Shown here piece after piece: positions 18,696 through 29,058 of a stretch of 64,000 nt of DNA. The DNA comes from Brevundimonas fluminis (lineage in GTDB: Bacteria > Pseudomonadota > Alphaproteobacteria > Caulobacterales > Caulobacteraceae). The notes under the pieces were generated by a model, which saw only the letters and a program-made list of their open reading frames with translations, was not told the DNA's origin and did no database searches. The position numbers and the translations under genes are program-made. Location: contig NZ_RQWJ01000004.1 in assembly GCF_003934285.1 (NCBI RefSeq), positions 1 to 64,000 on the forward strand. The letters run 5' to 3'. Each line of letters opens with the position of its first letter. Position 1 is the first letter of the stretch.

Positions 18696-18730
18696 TCGCC
18701 GCCCGTCACGGGCGACGTTGACGACATCGA

Positions 18731-18766
18731 GGGGCGGCCGGGGCGACCGGGCCGCCCCTTTCGTTT
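18731..18766 (+). terminator. Terminator after rplQ
   Basis: GGGGCGGCC (18731-18739) pairs with GGCCGCCCC (18750-18758), followed by TTTCGTTT. It lies between the convergent rplQ and the minus-strand exported protein gene and may serve both. Confidence 0.75.
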
Positions 18767-18772
18767 GCGCGC

Positions 18773-19726
18773 TCAGTCTTGCGCGGGCGGCGCGCCGTCG
18801 TCCCCGCCGGCTTCGCGGCGGTCGCGGAACATGTCCGCGACGACCTGGCCCAGCTGGGAGGAGGGGCTTCGGCGGTTCAGTTCGACCCCGTACAGGGCCT
18901 GCAGATAGGCCCGGTCCCAATCCGTCATCGCCGCCGCGGCCGTCGGGTCTGCGATCACGTTGAGGATCGACGGGAAATCGCCGACCTCGTGGTCCGGGTC
19001 GACCTGGGCGAACGCGACCATCGCGACGTAGTCGCTGAGCTGCGTCAGGGTTAGATGCTCCACCTGATCGACGTCGATGATGATGAAGGCGCGGCGCAGC
19101 TCGTTGCGGATCGTGGTGGTTAGGCGGCTCAACGGCACCTTGACCCGGGGAATGCGGTCGTCGCCTGGCATCCTGATGGCGGGGTTGCCGGACTCCCCCG
19201 TGACCGGCATGGCCACATGCCACCAGCGAACCGGGCGGTCGGACGTCATGAACAGGTTCAGCTGACGCACCGTCCCGGCGGCTCCGGCGTAGTGCGGCCG
19301 GAAGGCGTTGGGGCTGCGCTCGACGAGGGCCGCCGCCAGGCCCGGCGCGTCGTCCGTCAGCATCACCACCACGTTGGGACTGCATCCGGGCTCGCCGACC
19401 GGCATGTCGAGAAGAAGCGCGACTTCCGACACCCTGTCGGCCATGAACTGGGCGGCCTCACTCTGCAGATTGGCGACCCCGACGCACACGCCCGCGCGAT
19501 CCGCCCAGCGGGCGGGGGCGCGTCCCGCCGGCGGGGCGGTGACGGCGTCCACGAAGGTGGCGACCTGTTCGCGCAGCGGCATGCCCTGGACCACGATGTC
19601 GTCCACCCGGGTCGGCTCCGGCTCCTGCTGGGCCGGACGTTCCTGGGCGAGCGCCAAGGTGGGCACGCAGAGCGCCAGCGCGACGGCGACCGCGGGCAGG
19701 GTCGAGCGGGGAAGGGCGCCCGTCAT
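18773..19726 (-). CDS. Exported protein of unknown function, paralogue B
   Basis: A 317-residue protein with a clear signal peptide (hydrophobic residues 9-25, cleavage after ALAQ). Past residue 35 it can be aligned by eye to the preceding gene product over its whole length: VDDIV, ERSPNAFRP, RWWHVxMPV, EHLTLTQLxDYxAMVAFAQxDPD and TDWDxAYLxAxY are shared. Two cysteines, in CVGVANL and PGCSPNV, are conserved in both and could form a disulfide. I know no named domain; similar hypothetical proteins occur in Caulobacterales and Sphingomonadales. The ATG overlaps the stop of paralogue A (ATGA), so they are translated together, downstream of an ABC-2 transporter. Confidence 0.8.
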   Translation of the reverse strand: MTGALPRSTLPAVAVALALCVPTLALAQERPAQQEPEPTRVDDIVVQGMPLREQVATFVDAVTAPPAGRAPARWADRAGVCVGVANLQSEAAQFMADRVSEVALLLDMPVGEPGCSPNVVVMLTDDAPGLAAALVERSPNAFRPHYAGAAGTVRQLNLFMTSDRPVRWWHVAMPVTGESGNPAIRMPGDDRIPRVKVPLSRLTTTIRNELRRAFIIIDVDQVEHLTLTQLSDYVAMVAFAQVDPDHEVGDFPSILNVIADPTAAAAMTDWDRAYLQALYGVELNRRSPSSQLGQVVADMFRDRREAGGDDGAPPAQD

Positions 19727-20655
19727 TCGCTGGCCGCGGCGGGGGCTTGCCGCTCCACCGCCGCGTCCCGATCCGCGTACATGGAGGCGGCCACGCCCGC
19801 GACCTGCGAGCGCGGGTCGCGCTGGTTCCGCTCGCCCGTGTAGACCGCGCCCAGATAGGCCAGATCCCAATCCGTCAGCTCCGAGGTGGCGGCGGGATCC
19901 TCGAACACGTTCAGTATGGTGGAGAACGCGCCGACATCCGCGTCGGGGTCGATCTGGGCGAAGGCGACCATGGCGGCGTAATCCGCCAGCTGGGTCAGGG
20001 TCAGATGCTCCGTCTGGTCCAGATCGACGATGACGTAGGCGCGCAGCAACACGTTGCGCACGGCGGTTCGCACCCGACCTGGCCCGGGGATGAAGGGCGC
20101 GTCGTCGCCGGGCAGCTTGACCGCCGGGATGCCCTGTCCGGAGATCACGGGCATGGAGACGTGCCACCAGCGGATCGGCCTGTCCGTCTCGACGAACAGC
20201 TCCAGCTCCCGCCGCGTCTTCGACGAGCCCGCGTAGTCCGGGCGGAAGGCGTTGGGGCTGCGCTCAACGAGGGCCCGGGCCAGCGCCTGCCCGTCGTCGG
20301 TGGCGATGATCAGCACATTGGCGCGACAGTCCGGCTCTCCCACCGCCAGGCCCAGCTGGCGTGCGCGGTCGGAAACGCGGTCGGCGACCGCCTGGGCCAC
20401 GTCCTGCCGCAGGTTGGCCACGCCGACGCAGACGCCGCCGCGCCGGCTCCATCGCGCCGGGCCGCGGCCCTCCGGCGGCTCGGTCACCTCGCCCACGAAG
20501 ATGTCGATCTGCTCGCGCAGCGGGACGTTGCCGATGACCACGATGTCGTCGACGCGCGTGGACGGCTCCTCGCCCTCCTGCGCGACCGCCGGGGCCGCGA
20601 GGCCGGCGCACAGCGCCCCGGTCAGCATCCATGTCGAGATCGATGAGCGCCTCAT
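19723..20655 (-). CDS. Exported protein of unknown function, paralogue A
   Basis: A 310-residue exported protein with a signal peptide (residues 1-26, cleavage after AVAQ). GGGGAGGC stands eight bases before ATG 20655; a longer frame to 20682 would add nine residues in front of the signal peptide. It is a tandem duplicate of the following gene (see shared motifs there), with the two conserved cysteines in CVGVANL and PDCRANV. Thirty-four bases separate it from the ABC permease upstream. The regular spacing of Asp/Glu-rich motifs and the RWWHV block suggest a folded periplasmic or outer-surface domain. No catalytic motif is evident. Confidence 0.8.
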   Translation of the reverse strand: MRRSSISTWMLTGALCAGLAAPAVAQEGEEPSTRVDDIVVIGNVPLREQIDIFVGEVTEPPEGRGPARWSRRGGVCVGVANLRQDVAQAVADRVSDRARQLGLAVGEPDCRANVLIIATDDGQALARALVERSPNAFRPDYAGSSKTRRELELFVETDRPIRWWHVSMPVISGQGIPAVKLPGDDAPFIPGPGRVRTAVRNVLLRAYVIVDLDQTEHLTLTQLADYAAMVAFAQIDPDADVGAFSTILNVFEDPAATSELTDWDLAYLGAVYTGERNQRDPRSQVAGVAASMYADRDAAVERQAPAAASE

Positions 20656-20689
20656 GCCGACCGCCTCCCCACGCGCCGGCACGGGCCGG

Positions 20690-21553
20690 TCACTCCTTCG
20701 ACAGATCCTGACGCTGGAACCAGGCCAGCGCCCCGATCAGGGGAAGGATGGTCCAGCCCAGCAGGCTCGTCCAGCCGCGCACGACCAACTCGGCCATCGG
20801 GGCGTCGGGACCCCCGCGGATGGCGGCGGCTATGACGTCGTAGCCCTGGCCGGGATTGACCAGGAAGGTCACCCACGCGTCGTTGGCCACCCCCATGCCC
20901 ATCAGCGCGAACGGCGACAGGGCCTGCAGGACGCTCACCACCACCGGCACGAACAGGGCGGCCAGCAGGGACCGCCCGACCACGCCGGCCAGCAGGCCCA
21001 GCATGGTCACCTGCAGGATGCGCAGGCCCGAAACCCCGAACATCGCGAAGGCGTCGGCTATCCGGCCGTTCCCTGCGTCGAAGGTCAGAGGCCGGGAAAA
21101 GAAGCCGGCCGAGATCGACTTCTCGATCAGGGCCCCGGCGACCAGTACCAGCATGGCGACCAGCGCCAGCGTGACGTAGCTCAGCACCTTGCCGAGGATC
21201 AGCGGCACGCGGCCGTTGCGGGCGCTTATCAGCCGCCACGTCTCCCAGCGATAGTCGCCGGTGTACAGGGTCGCGGCCCCGATCAGCAGGAACAGCAGGG
21301 CCACGGGATTGGCCACGTTGCCCGCCGCCGAGACGAGTTCGGCCGCCAGGTTCATCGGCCCGCCGGCCATGGCGACCATCAGCTCGGGCGGCATCTCCTC
21401 GCCGGCCAGCTTGTCGGCGTTGGCCTTGAGGACGGCGTTGCCGATGATGCCGAACACCACGCCGATCAGGGGCACGAACACGACGGACCAGAACAGGACG
21501 GTGCGGTTCCGCAGCAGGCGGTAGGTTTCGGAGCGATAGGCGTCAGCCAGCAT
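20690..21553 (-). CDS. ABC-2 type transporter permease
   Basis: A 287-residue integral membrane protein with about six hydrophobic segments: one after the N-terminus (VLFWSVVFVPLIGVVFGIIGNAV), a soluble loop, then a cluster of helices, the ABC-2 permease pattern. Such permeases export drugs, lipids, peptides or are involved in gliding-type systems; substrate unknown. Its start overlaps the end of the ATPase gene by 11 bases, showing they form one transporter. Two exported paralogues follow in the same direction. Confidence 0.85.
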   Translation of the reverse strand: MLADAYRSETYRLLRNRTVLFWSVVFVPLIGVVFGIIGNAVLKANADKLAGEEMPPELMVAMAGGPMNLAAELVSAAGNVANPVALLFLLIGAATLYTGDYRWETWRLISARNGRVPLILGKVLSYVTLALVAMLVLVAGALIEKSISAGFFSRPLTFDAGNGRIADAFAMFGVSGLRILQVTMLGLLAGVVGRSLLAALFVPVVVSVLQALSPFALMGMGVANDAWVTFLVNPGQGYDVIAAAIRGGPDAPMAELVVRGWTSLLGWTILPLIGALAWFQRQDLSKE

Positions 21554-22460
21554 GGATCGCCTCCGGGGCCTGGACCGAGCCGGTCTCGGTGAAGAAGATG
21601 CTTTCCAGATCGGCGCCCACCCAGCGGGCCTCCTCGATCTCGACGCCGCGGTCGATGAGAGCCTTCAGCACGGCAGGGGCCTCGGCCCGGGTCACTGCGG
21701 CCATGACCGCGTCGTCGCCCTCCGCCGACCCCTTCTGACCCAGCAGATCCAGCGCCGCCGCCTGCGGCCGCAGCTTCAGCCTCAGCCGCTCGCCGGAGCC
21801 GGTCAGCTCGCTGACCGCGCCCTCCAGCACCAGCCGCCCCTTGTTCAGGATGGCGACGCGGTCGCAGACGCGCTGCACCTCAAGCAACTGGTGGCTGGCC
21901 AGAACGACCGTCAGGCCGTCGTCGACCGCAAGCGAGCGGATCAGTTGGCGCATCTCCTGGATGCCGGGCGGGTCCATGCCGCTGGTCGGTTCGTCGAGGA
22001 TGACCAGCTCCGGCTCGGTCATCAGGGCCGCGGCCACGCCCAGCCGCTGCATCATGCCGACGGAAAAGCCCCGGACCTTGCGGTTGGCCGCCTCGGTCAG
22101 GCCGACGCGCGCCAGCCAGCCCTCGATCCTTGCGGGATCGCCGTTCAGGCCATGCGCGGCCGCCAGCCAGTTCAGCACCTGTTTCGCCGTCAGGAAGGGC
22201 GGGAACCGCGGCGTCTCGATCATGGAGCCCATGCGCCGCATGGTCGAGACCTGGCCGACCGGCCCGCCCATGACGGTGGCGGACCCGTCCGTCGGCCGGA
22301 TCAGCCCCAGCAGGATGCGGAACAGGGTCGACTTGCCGGCGCCGTTCGGCCCGAGCACGCCGTACACCCCGCCGCGCGGGATGGTCAGGTCCAGCCCGTC
22401 GAGGGCGCGCACGGCGCCATAGTGTTTCGACAGGCCCCGGGTCTCGATCACTGCGCTCAT
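21543..22460 (-). CDS. ABC transporter ATP-binding protein
   Basis: A 305-residue nucleotide-binding subunit. Walker A GPNGAGKST, the signature-like FSVGMMQRLGVAAALM stretch, and Walker B LVILDEPTSGMDPPG are present. The layout, a DrrA/CcmA-like ATPase with a C-terminal extension of about 80 residues and a separate six-helix permease, is that of ABC-2 exporters. ATG 22460 begins MSAVIETRGLSKHYG; a longer frame upstream has no ribosome-binding site. No strong Shine-Dalgarno is visible at either. It is the first gene of a likely four-gene minus-strand operon and is divergent from the HtrA gene. Confidence 0.88.
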   Translation of the reverse strand: MSAVIETRGLSKHYGAVRALDGLDLTIPRGGVYGVLGPNGAGKSTLFRILLGLIRPTDGSATVMGGPVGQVSTMRRMGSMIETPRFPPFLTAKQVLNWLAAAHGLNGDPARIEGWLARVGLTEAANRKVRGFSVGMMQRLGVAAALMTEPELVILDEPTSGMDPPGIQEMRQLIRSLAVDDGLTVVLASHQLLEVQRVCDRVAILNKGRLVLEGAVSELTGSGERLRLKLRPQAAALDLLGQKGSAEGDDAVMAAVTRAEAPAVLKALIDRGVEIEEARWVGADLESIFFTETGSVQAPEAIHAG

Positions 22461-22619
22461 GCCGCGAGACTGACACGGGAATCCGCGGGCGTGGGTTAAA
22501 CTTGCGCAATGCCGCGGGAACGTCGGCGCAGCCGCGCCCGTTTGCCGCTGCGACCCGCCACGATGCCGCCGAAATGGCGCGGCGTCATGACCCTCATGGT
22601 CCAGCTTGCGAGACGTCCG

Positions 22620-23999
<1,380 letters not shown>

Positions 24000-24055
24000 C
24001 GCGCAACGTCGGCGCGCGTCGGCCGTTGACCTAGGTCATCTATCAGGAGCTCGCC

Positions 24056-24409
24056 ATGCGCCTCGTGTTTCTCTCCCTCGCCGGAGCCGCCCTGCTGACC
24101 GCCTGCTCGCCCGCCGCCGAAGACGCCGCGACGGAACCGGCGCCGGCAGAAACGCCCGCGGCCACGCCTCCCGCCGCCACGCCGCCGGCGACGACCCCGC
24201 CGGCCGCCCCCGCCGACGACGCGTGCGGGGCCGCAGACAAGCAGGCGTGGGTGGGCCAGCCGCGCAGCTCGGTGCCCGCCGCTCCCGCCGGCCAAACCTG
24301 GCGCGTCTACGAGACCGGCGACGCCGTCACCCAGGACTTCCGCCCCGATCGCCTCAACGTCGAGGTCGACCCGGCGACGCAGAACGTGGTGCGCGTCAGC
24401 TGCGGCTGA
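24056..24409 (+). CDS. Peptidase inhibitor I78-like lipoprotein
   Basis: A 117-residue predicted lipoprotein (lipobox LTAC, Cys17) with an Ala/Pro/Thr-rich linker (about 20-58), then a domain of about 60 residues with the I78 layout: a cysteine near the start (DACGAADKQAW), VGQPRSSVPA, RVYETGDAVTQDFRPDRLNVEVD, and the closing VRVSCG. The two cysteines probably form a disulfide. I78 members inhibit serine proteases or have unknown roles in many alphaproteobacteria. CAGGAG precedes the ATG. It directly follows the HtrA lipoprotein gene, so an inhibitory pairing is conceivable but untested. Confidence 0.8.
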   Translation: MRLVFLSLAGAALLTACSPAAEDAATEPAPAETPAATPPAATPPATTPPAAPADDACGAADKQAWVGQPRSSVPAAPAGQTWRVYETGDAVTQDFRPDRLNVEVDPATQNVVRVSCG

Positions 24410-24418
24410 GTTGAAGGG

Positions 24419-24673
24419 TCAGCGCAGGCCGCTGTCGCGATCCAGGGCGTGCAGGGCGTCGTCGATGTCCTCCGCCTTGGCGGCGACCAGGGCGCGGGCG
24501 TCGGTCAGGGCGCGGTTGTAGAAGACCGCGCCCACCTCCTTCGCCAGCCCGTCCAGCAGGGCCTCGGCTTCCAGCCCGCCGATCTCCACGTCCAGCTGCT
24601 CGGCCAGCAGGGCCCGAAGACGCGCGGCGGCCGCGCGCCGCTCCTCCGGGGTCAGGGTGATGGGCGTCTTCAT
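24419..24673 (-). CDS. DUF2164-family protein
   Basis: An 84-residue, mostly helical protein that matches the DUF2164 pattern (LTPEERRAAAARLRALLAEQLDVEIGGLEAE at residues 7-37, VGAVFYNRALTDAR). The function is not known. The ATG overlaps the stop codon of the ABC-F gene (ATGA), so it is translationally coupled to it. It ends convergently with the I78-like gene, nine bases apart. Confidence 0.75.
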   Translation of the reverse strand: MKTPITLTPEERRAAAARLRALLAEQLDVEIGGLEAEALLDGLAKEVGAVFYNRALTDARALVAAKAEDIDDALHALDRDSGLR

Positions 24674-26553
24674 GCGACCTCCGCGAGGGCTTCCTCCGCC
24701 TCCAGCCAGGCGGCCTCGGCGGCGTCCAGGTCGGCCTGGGCCTTCGCCCGGGCCCGGGTGAGCCCCTCGAGCGCCTTGGGGTTGGACACGGCGGCGTTGG
24801 CCAGATCGTCGTCGATGCGCGCGATCTCCGCAGTCAGGGCCGCGACGCGCTCTTCGGCCTTCTTCACCGCGTGTCGGAGGGTCGACGGCGACGGACCGCC
24901 CTTCTTCTTCTCCGCCTTCGGCGCGGGCGCGCCGGCCGAGACGACTTCCGGCTCGTGCTTCACCTGCGTCGGCTTCATCCCCGCCTGTTTCGCCCGGTCG
25001 AGAACGAACTTGGCATAGTCGTCCATGTCGCCCTCGAACGGCTTGACCGTCCCGTCGGCCGCCAGCCACAGCCGGTCGGCCACCAGCTCCATCAGCGAGC
25101 GGTCGTGGGTGATCAGGATGACCGCGCCGGTGTACTCGTTCAGCGCGTCCAGCAGGGCGCGGCGGCTGTCGATGTCCAGGTGGTTGGTCGGTTCGTCGAG
25201 GATCAGGACGTGCGGCGCGTCCATCGCCACCAGGTTCAGCAGCAGGCGCGCCCGCTCGCCGCCCGACAGGGCCGCGACCTTGGTCTCCTGCTTCTCGAAC
25301 GGCAGGCCGAACTGGGCCAGTCGCGACCGGCGCGAGCTCTCCGACGCTTCTGGCATGGCGCGCCGGATGATCTCCAGCGGCGTGTCGGTCGGGTCCATGG
25401 CCTCGATCTGGTGCTGGTGGAACCAGCCGACCCGCATCTTGCCGTCGCGATGGAATTCGCCGGTCTCGATGTTCAGCGCCTTGGCGATCAGCTTGGCGAA
25501 GGTCGACTTGCCCGCGCCGTTGACGCCCAGCAGACCGATCCGGTCGTCCAGATCCATCCGCAGGTTCAGGTTCTTCAGGATCGGCTTGCCGGGTTCATAG
25601 CCGACGTTGGCCCGCTCCAGCCGGATCAGGGGCGGGGGCAGGGGGCGCGGCGGCGACGGCAGGATGAAGGGCGCCACCCGCTCCTCGGGCGGCAGCTCGA
25701 TCCGCTCCATCTTCTCCAGCTTCTTGACGCGCGACTGCGCCTGGGTGGCCTTCGACGCCTTGGCCTTGAACCGGTCGATGAACTTCTGCAGGTGCGCCCG
25801 CTCGGCCTCCTGCTTGGACTTGGTCGCCTCCATGAGGCGCAGCTTTTCGGCCCGCGTCTTTTCGAAGGTGTCGTAGTTGCCGGTGTAGAGCTCCAGCTTG
25901 CGGTTCGACAGGTGCAGGATGTGGGTGCAGACCTCGTTCAGCATCTCGCGGTCGTGGCTGATGATCAGCGCGGTCGCCGGATACTTCTTCAGCCGCGCCT
26001 CCAGCCACAGCGCGCCTTCCAGATCGAGGTAGTTGGTCGGTTCGTCCAGCAGCAGCATCTCCGGCTCGGCGAACAGCGCCGCCGCAAGCGCCACGCGCAT
26101 GCGCCAGCCGCCCGAGAAATGCGACATCGGCCGGTGCAGGTCCTCCTGACTGAAGCCGAGACCGACCAGGATTTCCGACGCCCTGGCCGGCGCGGCGTCG
26201 GCGTCGATCTCGATGAGCCGGGACCAGATTTCGCCCATCTCCTCGGGTTCCGCGGTCTCCAGCCGGCTCAGCAGCTGGTGCCGCTCCACGTCGGCTTCGA
26301 GGATCGTCTCCAGCACGCTGACGGGCGTGGCCGGATGTTCCTGATCCACTGAGCCGATGCGTGCGGTCTTCGGCAGGGACACCTCGTCGCCGCCGGCGAC
26401 CAGTTCGCCCAGGATCACCTTGAACAGGGTCGACTTGCCGATGCCGTTGCGGCCGACCAGCCCGACCTTGGCCCCCGGCGGCAGGCTTACGGAGGCGTCG
26501 TCGAGGAACGAGCGGCCCCAGGCGTTCAGGGTGAGGTTCTTGATCTGCAGCAT
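24670..26553 (-). CDS. ABC-F family ATPase
   Basis: A 627-residue protein with two ABC cassettes and no membrane segment. Walker A motifs are GRNGIGKST and GVNGAGKST; Walker B motifs LLLDEPTNYLD and LILDEPTNHLD. ABC-F proteins act on the ribosome, in E-site tRNA handling or antibiotic protection (YheS/Uup/EttA groups). A Lys-rich C-terminal domain from about residue 525 to the end, with a coiled-coil at about 555-625, resembles YheS more than EttA. ATG 26553 is preferred; an extra 17-residue N-terminal frame has no ribosome-binding site. Substrate state is inferred from the family. Confidence 0.88.
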   Translation of the reverse strand: MLQIKNLTLNAWGRSFLDDASVSLPPGAKVGLVGRNGIGKSTLFKVILGELVAGGDEVSLPKTARIGSVDQEHPATPVSVLETILEADVERHQLLSRLETAEPEEMGEIWSRLIEIDADAAPARASEILVGLGFSQEDLHRPMSHFSGGWRMRVALAAALFAEPEMLLLDEPTNYLDLEGALWLEARLKKYPATALIISHDREMLNEVCTHILHLSNRKLELYTGNYDTFEKTRAEKLRLMEATKSKQEAERAHLQKFIDRFKAKASKATQAQSRVKKLEKMERIELPPEERVAPFILPSPPRPLPPPLIRLERANVGYEPGKPILKNLNLRMDLDDRIGLLGVNGAGKSTFAKLIAKALNIETGEFHRDGKMRVGWFHQHQIEAMDPTDTPLEIIRRAMPEASESSRRSRLAQFGLPFEKQETKVAALSGGERARLLLNLVAMDAPHVLILDEPTNHLDIDSRRALLDALNEYTGAVILITHDRSLMELVADRLWLAADGTVKPFEGDMDDYAKFVLDRAKQAGMKPTQVKHEPEVVSAGAPAPKAEKKKGGPSPSTLRHAVKKAEERVAALTAEIARIDDDLANAAVSNPKALEGLTRARAKAQADLDAAEAAWLEAEEALAEVA

Positions 26554-26616
26554 CGTCGAAAAACTCGGGCGCCTCTCACGCCTGCCGGCGGGAGATGGAG
26601 GCAAAAATGAGAAGCG

Positions 26617-26645
26617 TTGGAAACGGGGAAGAGCGCCGCTATAAG
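26617..26645 (+). promoter_or_regulatory. Promoter of ndk
   Basis: TTGGAA (26617-26622), a 17-base spacer and TATAAG (26640-26645) stand 37 bases before the ndk ATG, giving a 5' leader of about 30 bases. Confidence 0.6.
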
Positions 26646-26682
26646 CCCGCGACCTTCAATCTCCCAACAAGAAGTCGCTCCC

Positions 26683-27102
26683 ATGACCGAACGCACCTTC
26701 TCGATCATCAAGCCCGACGCCACGCGTCGCAACCTGACCGGCAAGGTCAACGCCGTGATCGAGGACGCCGGCCTGCGCATCGTCGCCCAGCGCCGCATCC
26801 GGATGACCGAGGACCAGGCGAAGAAGTTCTACGAAGTTCACGCCGCCCGCCCGTTCTACGGCGAGCTGGTGGAATTCATGACCTCGGCTCCGGTCGTCGT
26901 GCAGGTGCTGGAAGGCGAGAACGCCGTGGCCCGCTACCGCGAAGTCATGGGCGCCACCAACCCGGCCGACGCCGCCGAGGGCACCATCCGCAAGCTCTAC
27001 GCCGAAAGCGTCGGCGAGAACTCGGTCCACGGCTCGGATTCGGCCGAGAACGCGGCCATCGAGATCGCCCAGTTCTTCACTGACGATCAGATCGTCGGCT
27101 GA
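26683..27102 (+). CDS. ndk: Nucleoside diphosphate kinase
   Basis: A 139-residue enzyme that transfers the gamma-phosphate of ATP to NDPs through a phosphohistidine. The active site [11 protein letters not shown] carries H116; the IIKPDATRR start and [13 protein letters not shown] segment are also typical. Length fits the family (about 140). ATG 26683 agrees with the promoter and family N-terminus; the longer frame from 26617 would begin inside the promoter. The gene is followed by a strong terminator. Confidence 0.97.
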   Translation: MTERTFSIIKPDATRRNLTGKVNAVIEDAGLRIVAQRRIRMTEDQAKKFYEVHAARPFYGELVEFMTSAPVVVQVLEGENAVARYREVMGATNPADAAEGTIRKLYAESVGENSVHGSDSAENAAIEIAQFFTDDQIVG

Positions 27103-27126
27103 GTTTCCCCGGACCGATGAATGAAG

Positions 27127-27156
27127 AAGGCCCCGGTCGTCGCCGGGGCCTTTTTT
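27127..27156 (+). terminator. Bidirectional terminator between ndk and purN
   Basis: AAGGCCCCGG (27127-27136) pairs with CCGGGGCCTT (27143-27152) and runs into TTTTTT at 27151-27156. The T-tract touches the stop codon of the convergent purN gene, so the hairpin serves both ends. Confidence 0.9.
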
Positions 27157-27758
27157 CATGGCCGGCGAGAATCGCGGCAGAACCGGTCCAGCACCGCCGG
27201 ATAAAGGACGTGCTCCGCCGTCCTGACCCGCGCCGAAAGCGCCTCGGCGTCGTCGCCCGGCAGGATCGGCACGCGCGACTGGCCCAAGATCGGCCCGGCG
27301 TCGACGTCGTCGATGACCAGATGAACCGTGCACCCCGCCTCGGCGTCGCCGGCGGCCAGAGCGCGCGCGTGGGTGTCCAGGCCCGGATGTCTGGGCAGCA
27401 GGCTGGGGTGGATGTTCAGCATCCGCCCCTCCCAGGCGGCGACCAGCCACGGGCTCAGCAGGCGCATGTAGCCGGCGAGGGCCACGACCTCGACGCCGTG
27501 CGCCTCCAGCACGGCCTGGATCGCCCGCTCGTGCGCCTGCCTGTCCCGGCCGTGCCCGCGATGATCTACGACGACGGCGGGAACGCCGCGCTCCGCCGCC
27601 AGCGTCAGCCCGCCGGCCTCCGGCACGTTCGAGATCACCACGACGACCTCGAAGGCGGCGTCGGCGGCGCCCGCCGCGTCGAGGATCGCGGCCATGTTCG
27701 ATCCCGCGCCGGAGATCAGCACGGCGACGGGGACGCGAGGGGAGTTCGAGGCGGTCAT
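27156..27758 (-). CDS. purN: Phosphoribosylglycinamide formyltransferase
   Basis: A 200-residue enzyme of purine synthesis that adds the formyl group from 10-formyl-THF to GAR. The VLISGAGSNM start matches the phosphate loop, and the catalytic Asn and His are in LNIHPSLLPRHPGLDTH, with the third residue in IDDVDAGPI. The start ATG 27758 comes with MTASNSPRVPVAVLIS; a longer open frame upstream is an artefact of base composition. purM, usually adjacent, is 2.7 kb away, beyond the DUF418 and M28 genes. Confidence 0.95.
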   Translation of the reverse strand: MTASNSPRVPVAVLISGAGSNMAAILDAAGAADAAFEVVVVISNVPEAGGLTLAAERGVPAVVVDHRGHGRDRQAHERAIQAVLEAHGVEVVALAGYMRLLSPWLVAAWEGRMLNIHPSLLPRHPGLDTHARALAAGDAEAGCTVHLVIDDVDAGPILGQSRVPILPGDDAEALSARVRTAEHVLYPAVLDRFCRDSRRP

Positions 27759-27851
27759 CGGCGCGAGGGATGGCCGCGATGACGGGCGAAGGCAAGCGCT
27801 GGACGTCGGTCCCGCCATCTGGGACGGTGGCGCGGGAACGGGGGTTTGCGA

Positions 27852-29057
27852 ATGACGGACGCCAGCGCGGGGCAGGGCCGACTGCCGGTCATCGACGGCG
27901 TGCGGGCGGTGGCCCTGTACGGCGTCATCGCCATGAACCTGACGGGCATGGTCATGGTCTTCGCGGCGGGACAGGTGATCACCCGCGCGGGGCCGCCGGA
28001 TCTGGCTTTCGGCCTGTTCGAACTTCTGTTCATACAGGGGAAGGCGCGGTCGATGTTCGCCTTCCTGTTCGGCGTGGGCTTCGGCCTGCTGATGTCGCGG
28101 ACCGGTCCGGGGTTCGGGGCCTACTTCCTGCGCCGCATGCTGCTGCTGCTGGGAATCGGCGTGTTCAACCTCGCCTTCCTCTACTGGGGCGACATCCTGA
28201 TCGTGTACGCCATCTGCGGCATGCTGCTCATGCTGTGTCGCGGCTGGTCGCAGAAGACCCTCCTGACCGTCGGCCTCGCCCTGGTGCTGGCGCCGCCCTT
28301 CGTGGCCGGGGCCGCCGAGATTCTGTTCGGCCCTCTGCGCGGCCTGAACGGCCAGACCGCCGCCGAGGGCTGGCGCTGGTTCGAGAGCCTGCGGCCGATC
28401 TACGAGGGTTCCGACTATTTCGCCGTGATGCGCGCCAATCTTCAGTACTACGTGGCGCACAACCTCTTCGACACCGCCTACGTCGCCGTCTACGACCTCG
28501 GCGTCATGGGCCTTTTCCTGCTGGGCCTGTGGACGGTGCGGAAGGGCGTCTTCGCCGACGTCCACCGCTTCCGAGCCTTCCTCCGGCGCGTGCTCTGGAC
28601 GTGCCTGCCGGTCGGCCTGCTCATCAGCGCCGCCTACATCGCCCCGGACGTCGCGGGCATCCCGATGGAGGGCTGGATCGCGGGGGCCAGGCGCATGGCC
28701 TACGTCGGCCTGCCGATCCTCGCCTTCGGCTACCTCGCTCTTTTCACCCTGTGGTTCTCGGGATCGGGCCGCGCGGTCGGGCGCGCCCTGGCGCCGATGG
28801 GGCGGCTGGCCCTGACCGGCTATCTGGCGTCCAACCTGATCGGCGGCTTCGTCTGGTACGGCTGGGGCCTCGGCCGGCTGGGCGAATGGGGCATGGCCCA
28901 GATCAACCTGCTGGCGCTTGGCGTCTTCCTCGGTCTGTCCGTCTTCGCGGCCCTGTGGCTCCGCGTCTTCCCCATCGGCCCGGTCGAGGGGCTGTGGCGG
29001 TTCCTGTGCGGACGCCGCAGCCGGCCTGACGCCGCAGACGGCGCCGGCGCGGTCTGA
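27852..29057 (+). CDS. DUF418 family membrane protein
   Basis: A 401-residue integral membrane protein with roughly ten hydrophobic segments. The start RLPVIDGVRAVALYGVIAMN is the signature of the YeiB/DUF418 family, and the C-terminal half shows the GRLALTGYLASN motif. The family has been compared with acyltransferase_3 proteins, but function is unknown. ATG 27852 follows GGGGGTTTGCGA. It sits on the opposite strand between purN and the M28 gene and looks like an insertion in the pur group; codon use appears similar to neighbours. Confidence 0.9.
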   Translation: MTDASAGQGRLPVIDGVRAVALYGVIAMNLTGMVMVFAAGQVITRAGPPDLAFGLFELLFIQGKARSMFAFLFGVGFGLLMSRTGPGFGAYFLRRMLLLLGIGVFNLAFLYWGDILIVYAICGMLLMLCRGWSQKTLLTVGLALVLAPPFVAGAAEILFGPLRGLNGQTAAEGWRWFESLRPIYEGSDYFAVMRANLQYYVAHNLFDTAYVAVYDLGVMGLFLLGLWTVRKGVFADVHRFRAFLRRVLWTCLPVGLLISAAYIAPDVAGIPMEGWIAGARRMAYVGLPILAFGYLALFTLWFSGSGRAVGRALAPMGRLALTGYLASNLIGGFVWYGWGLGRLGEWGMAQINLLALGVFLGLSVFAALWLRVFPIGPVEGLWRFLCGRRSRPDAADGAGAV

Positions 29058-29058
29058 G

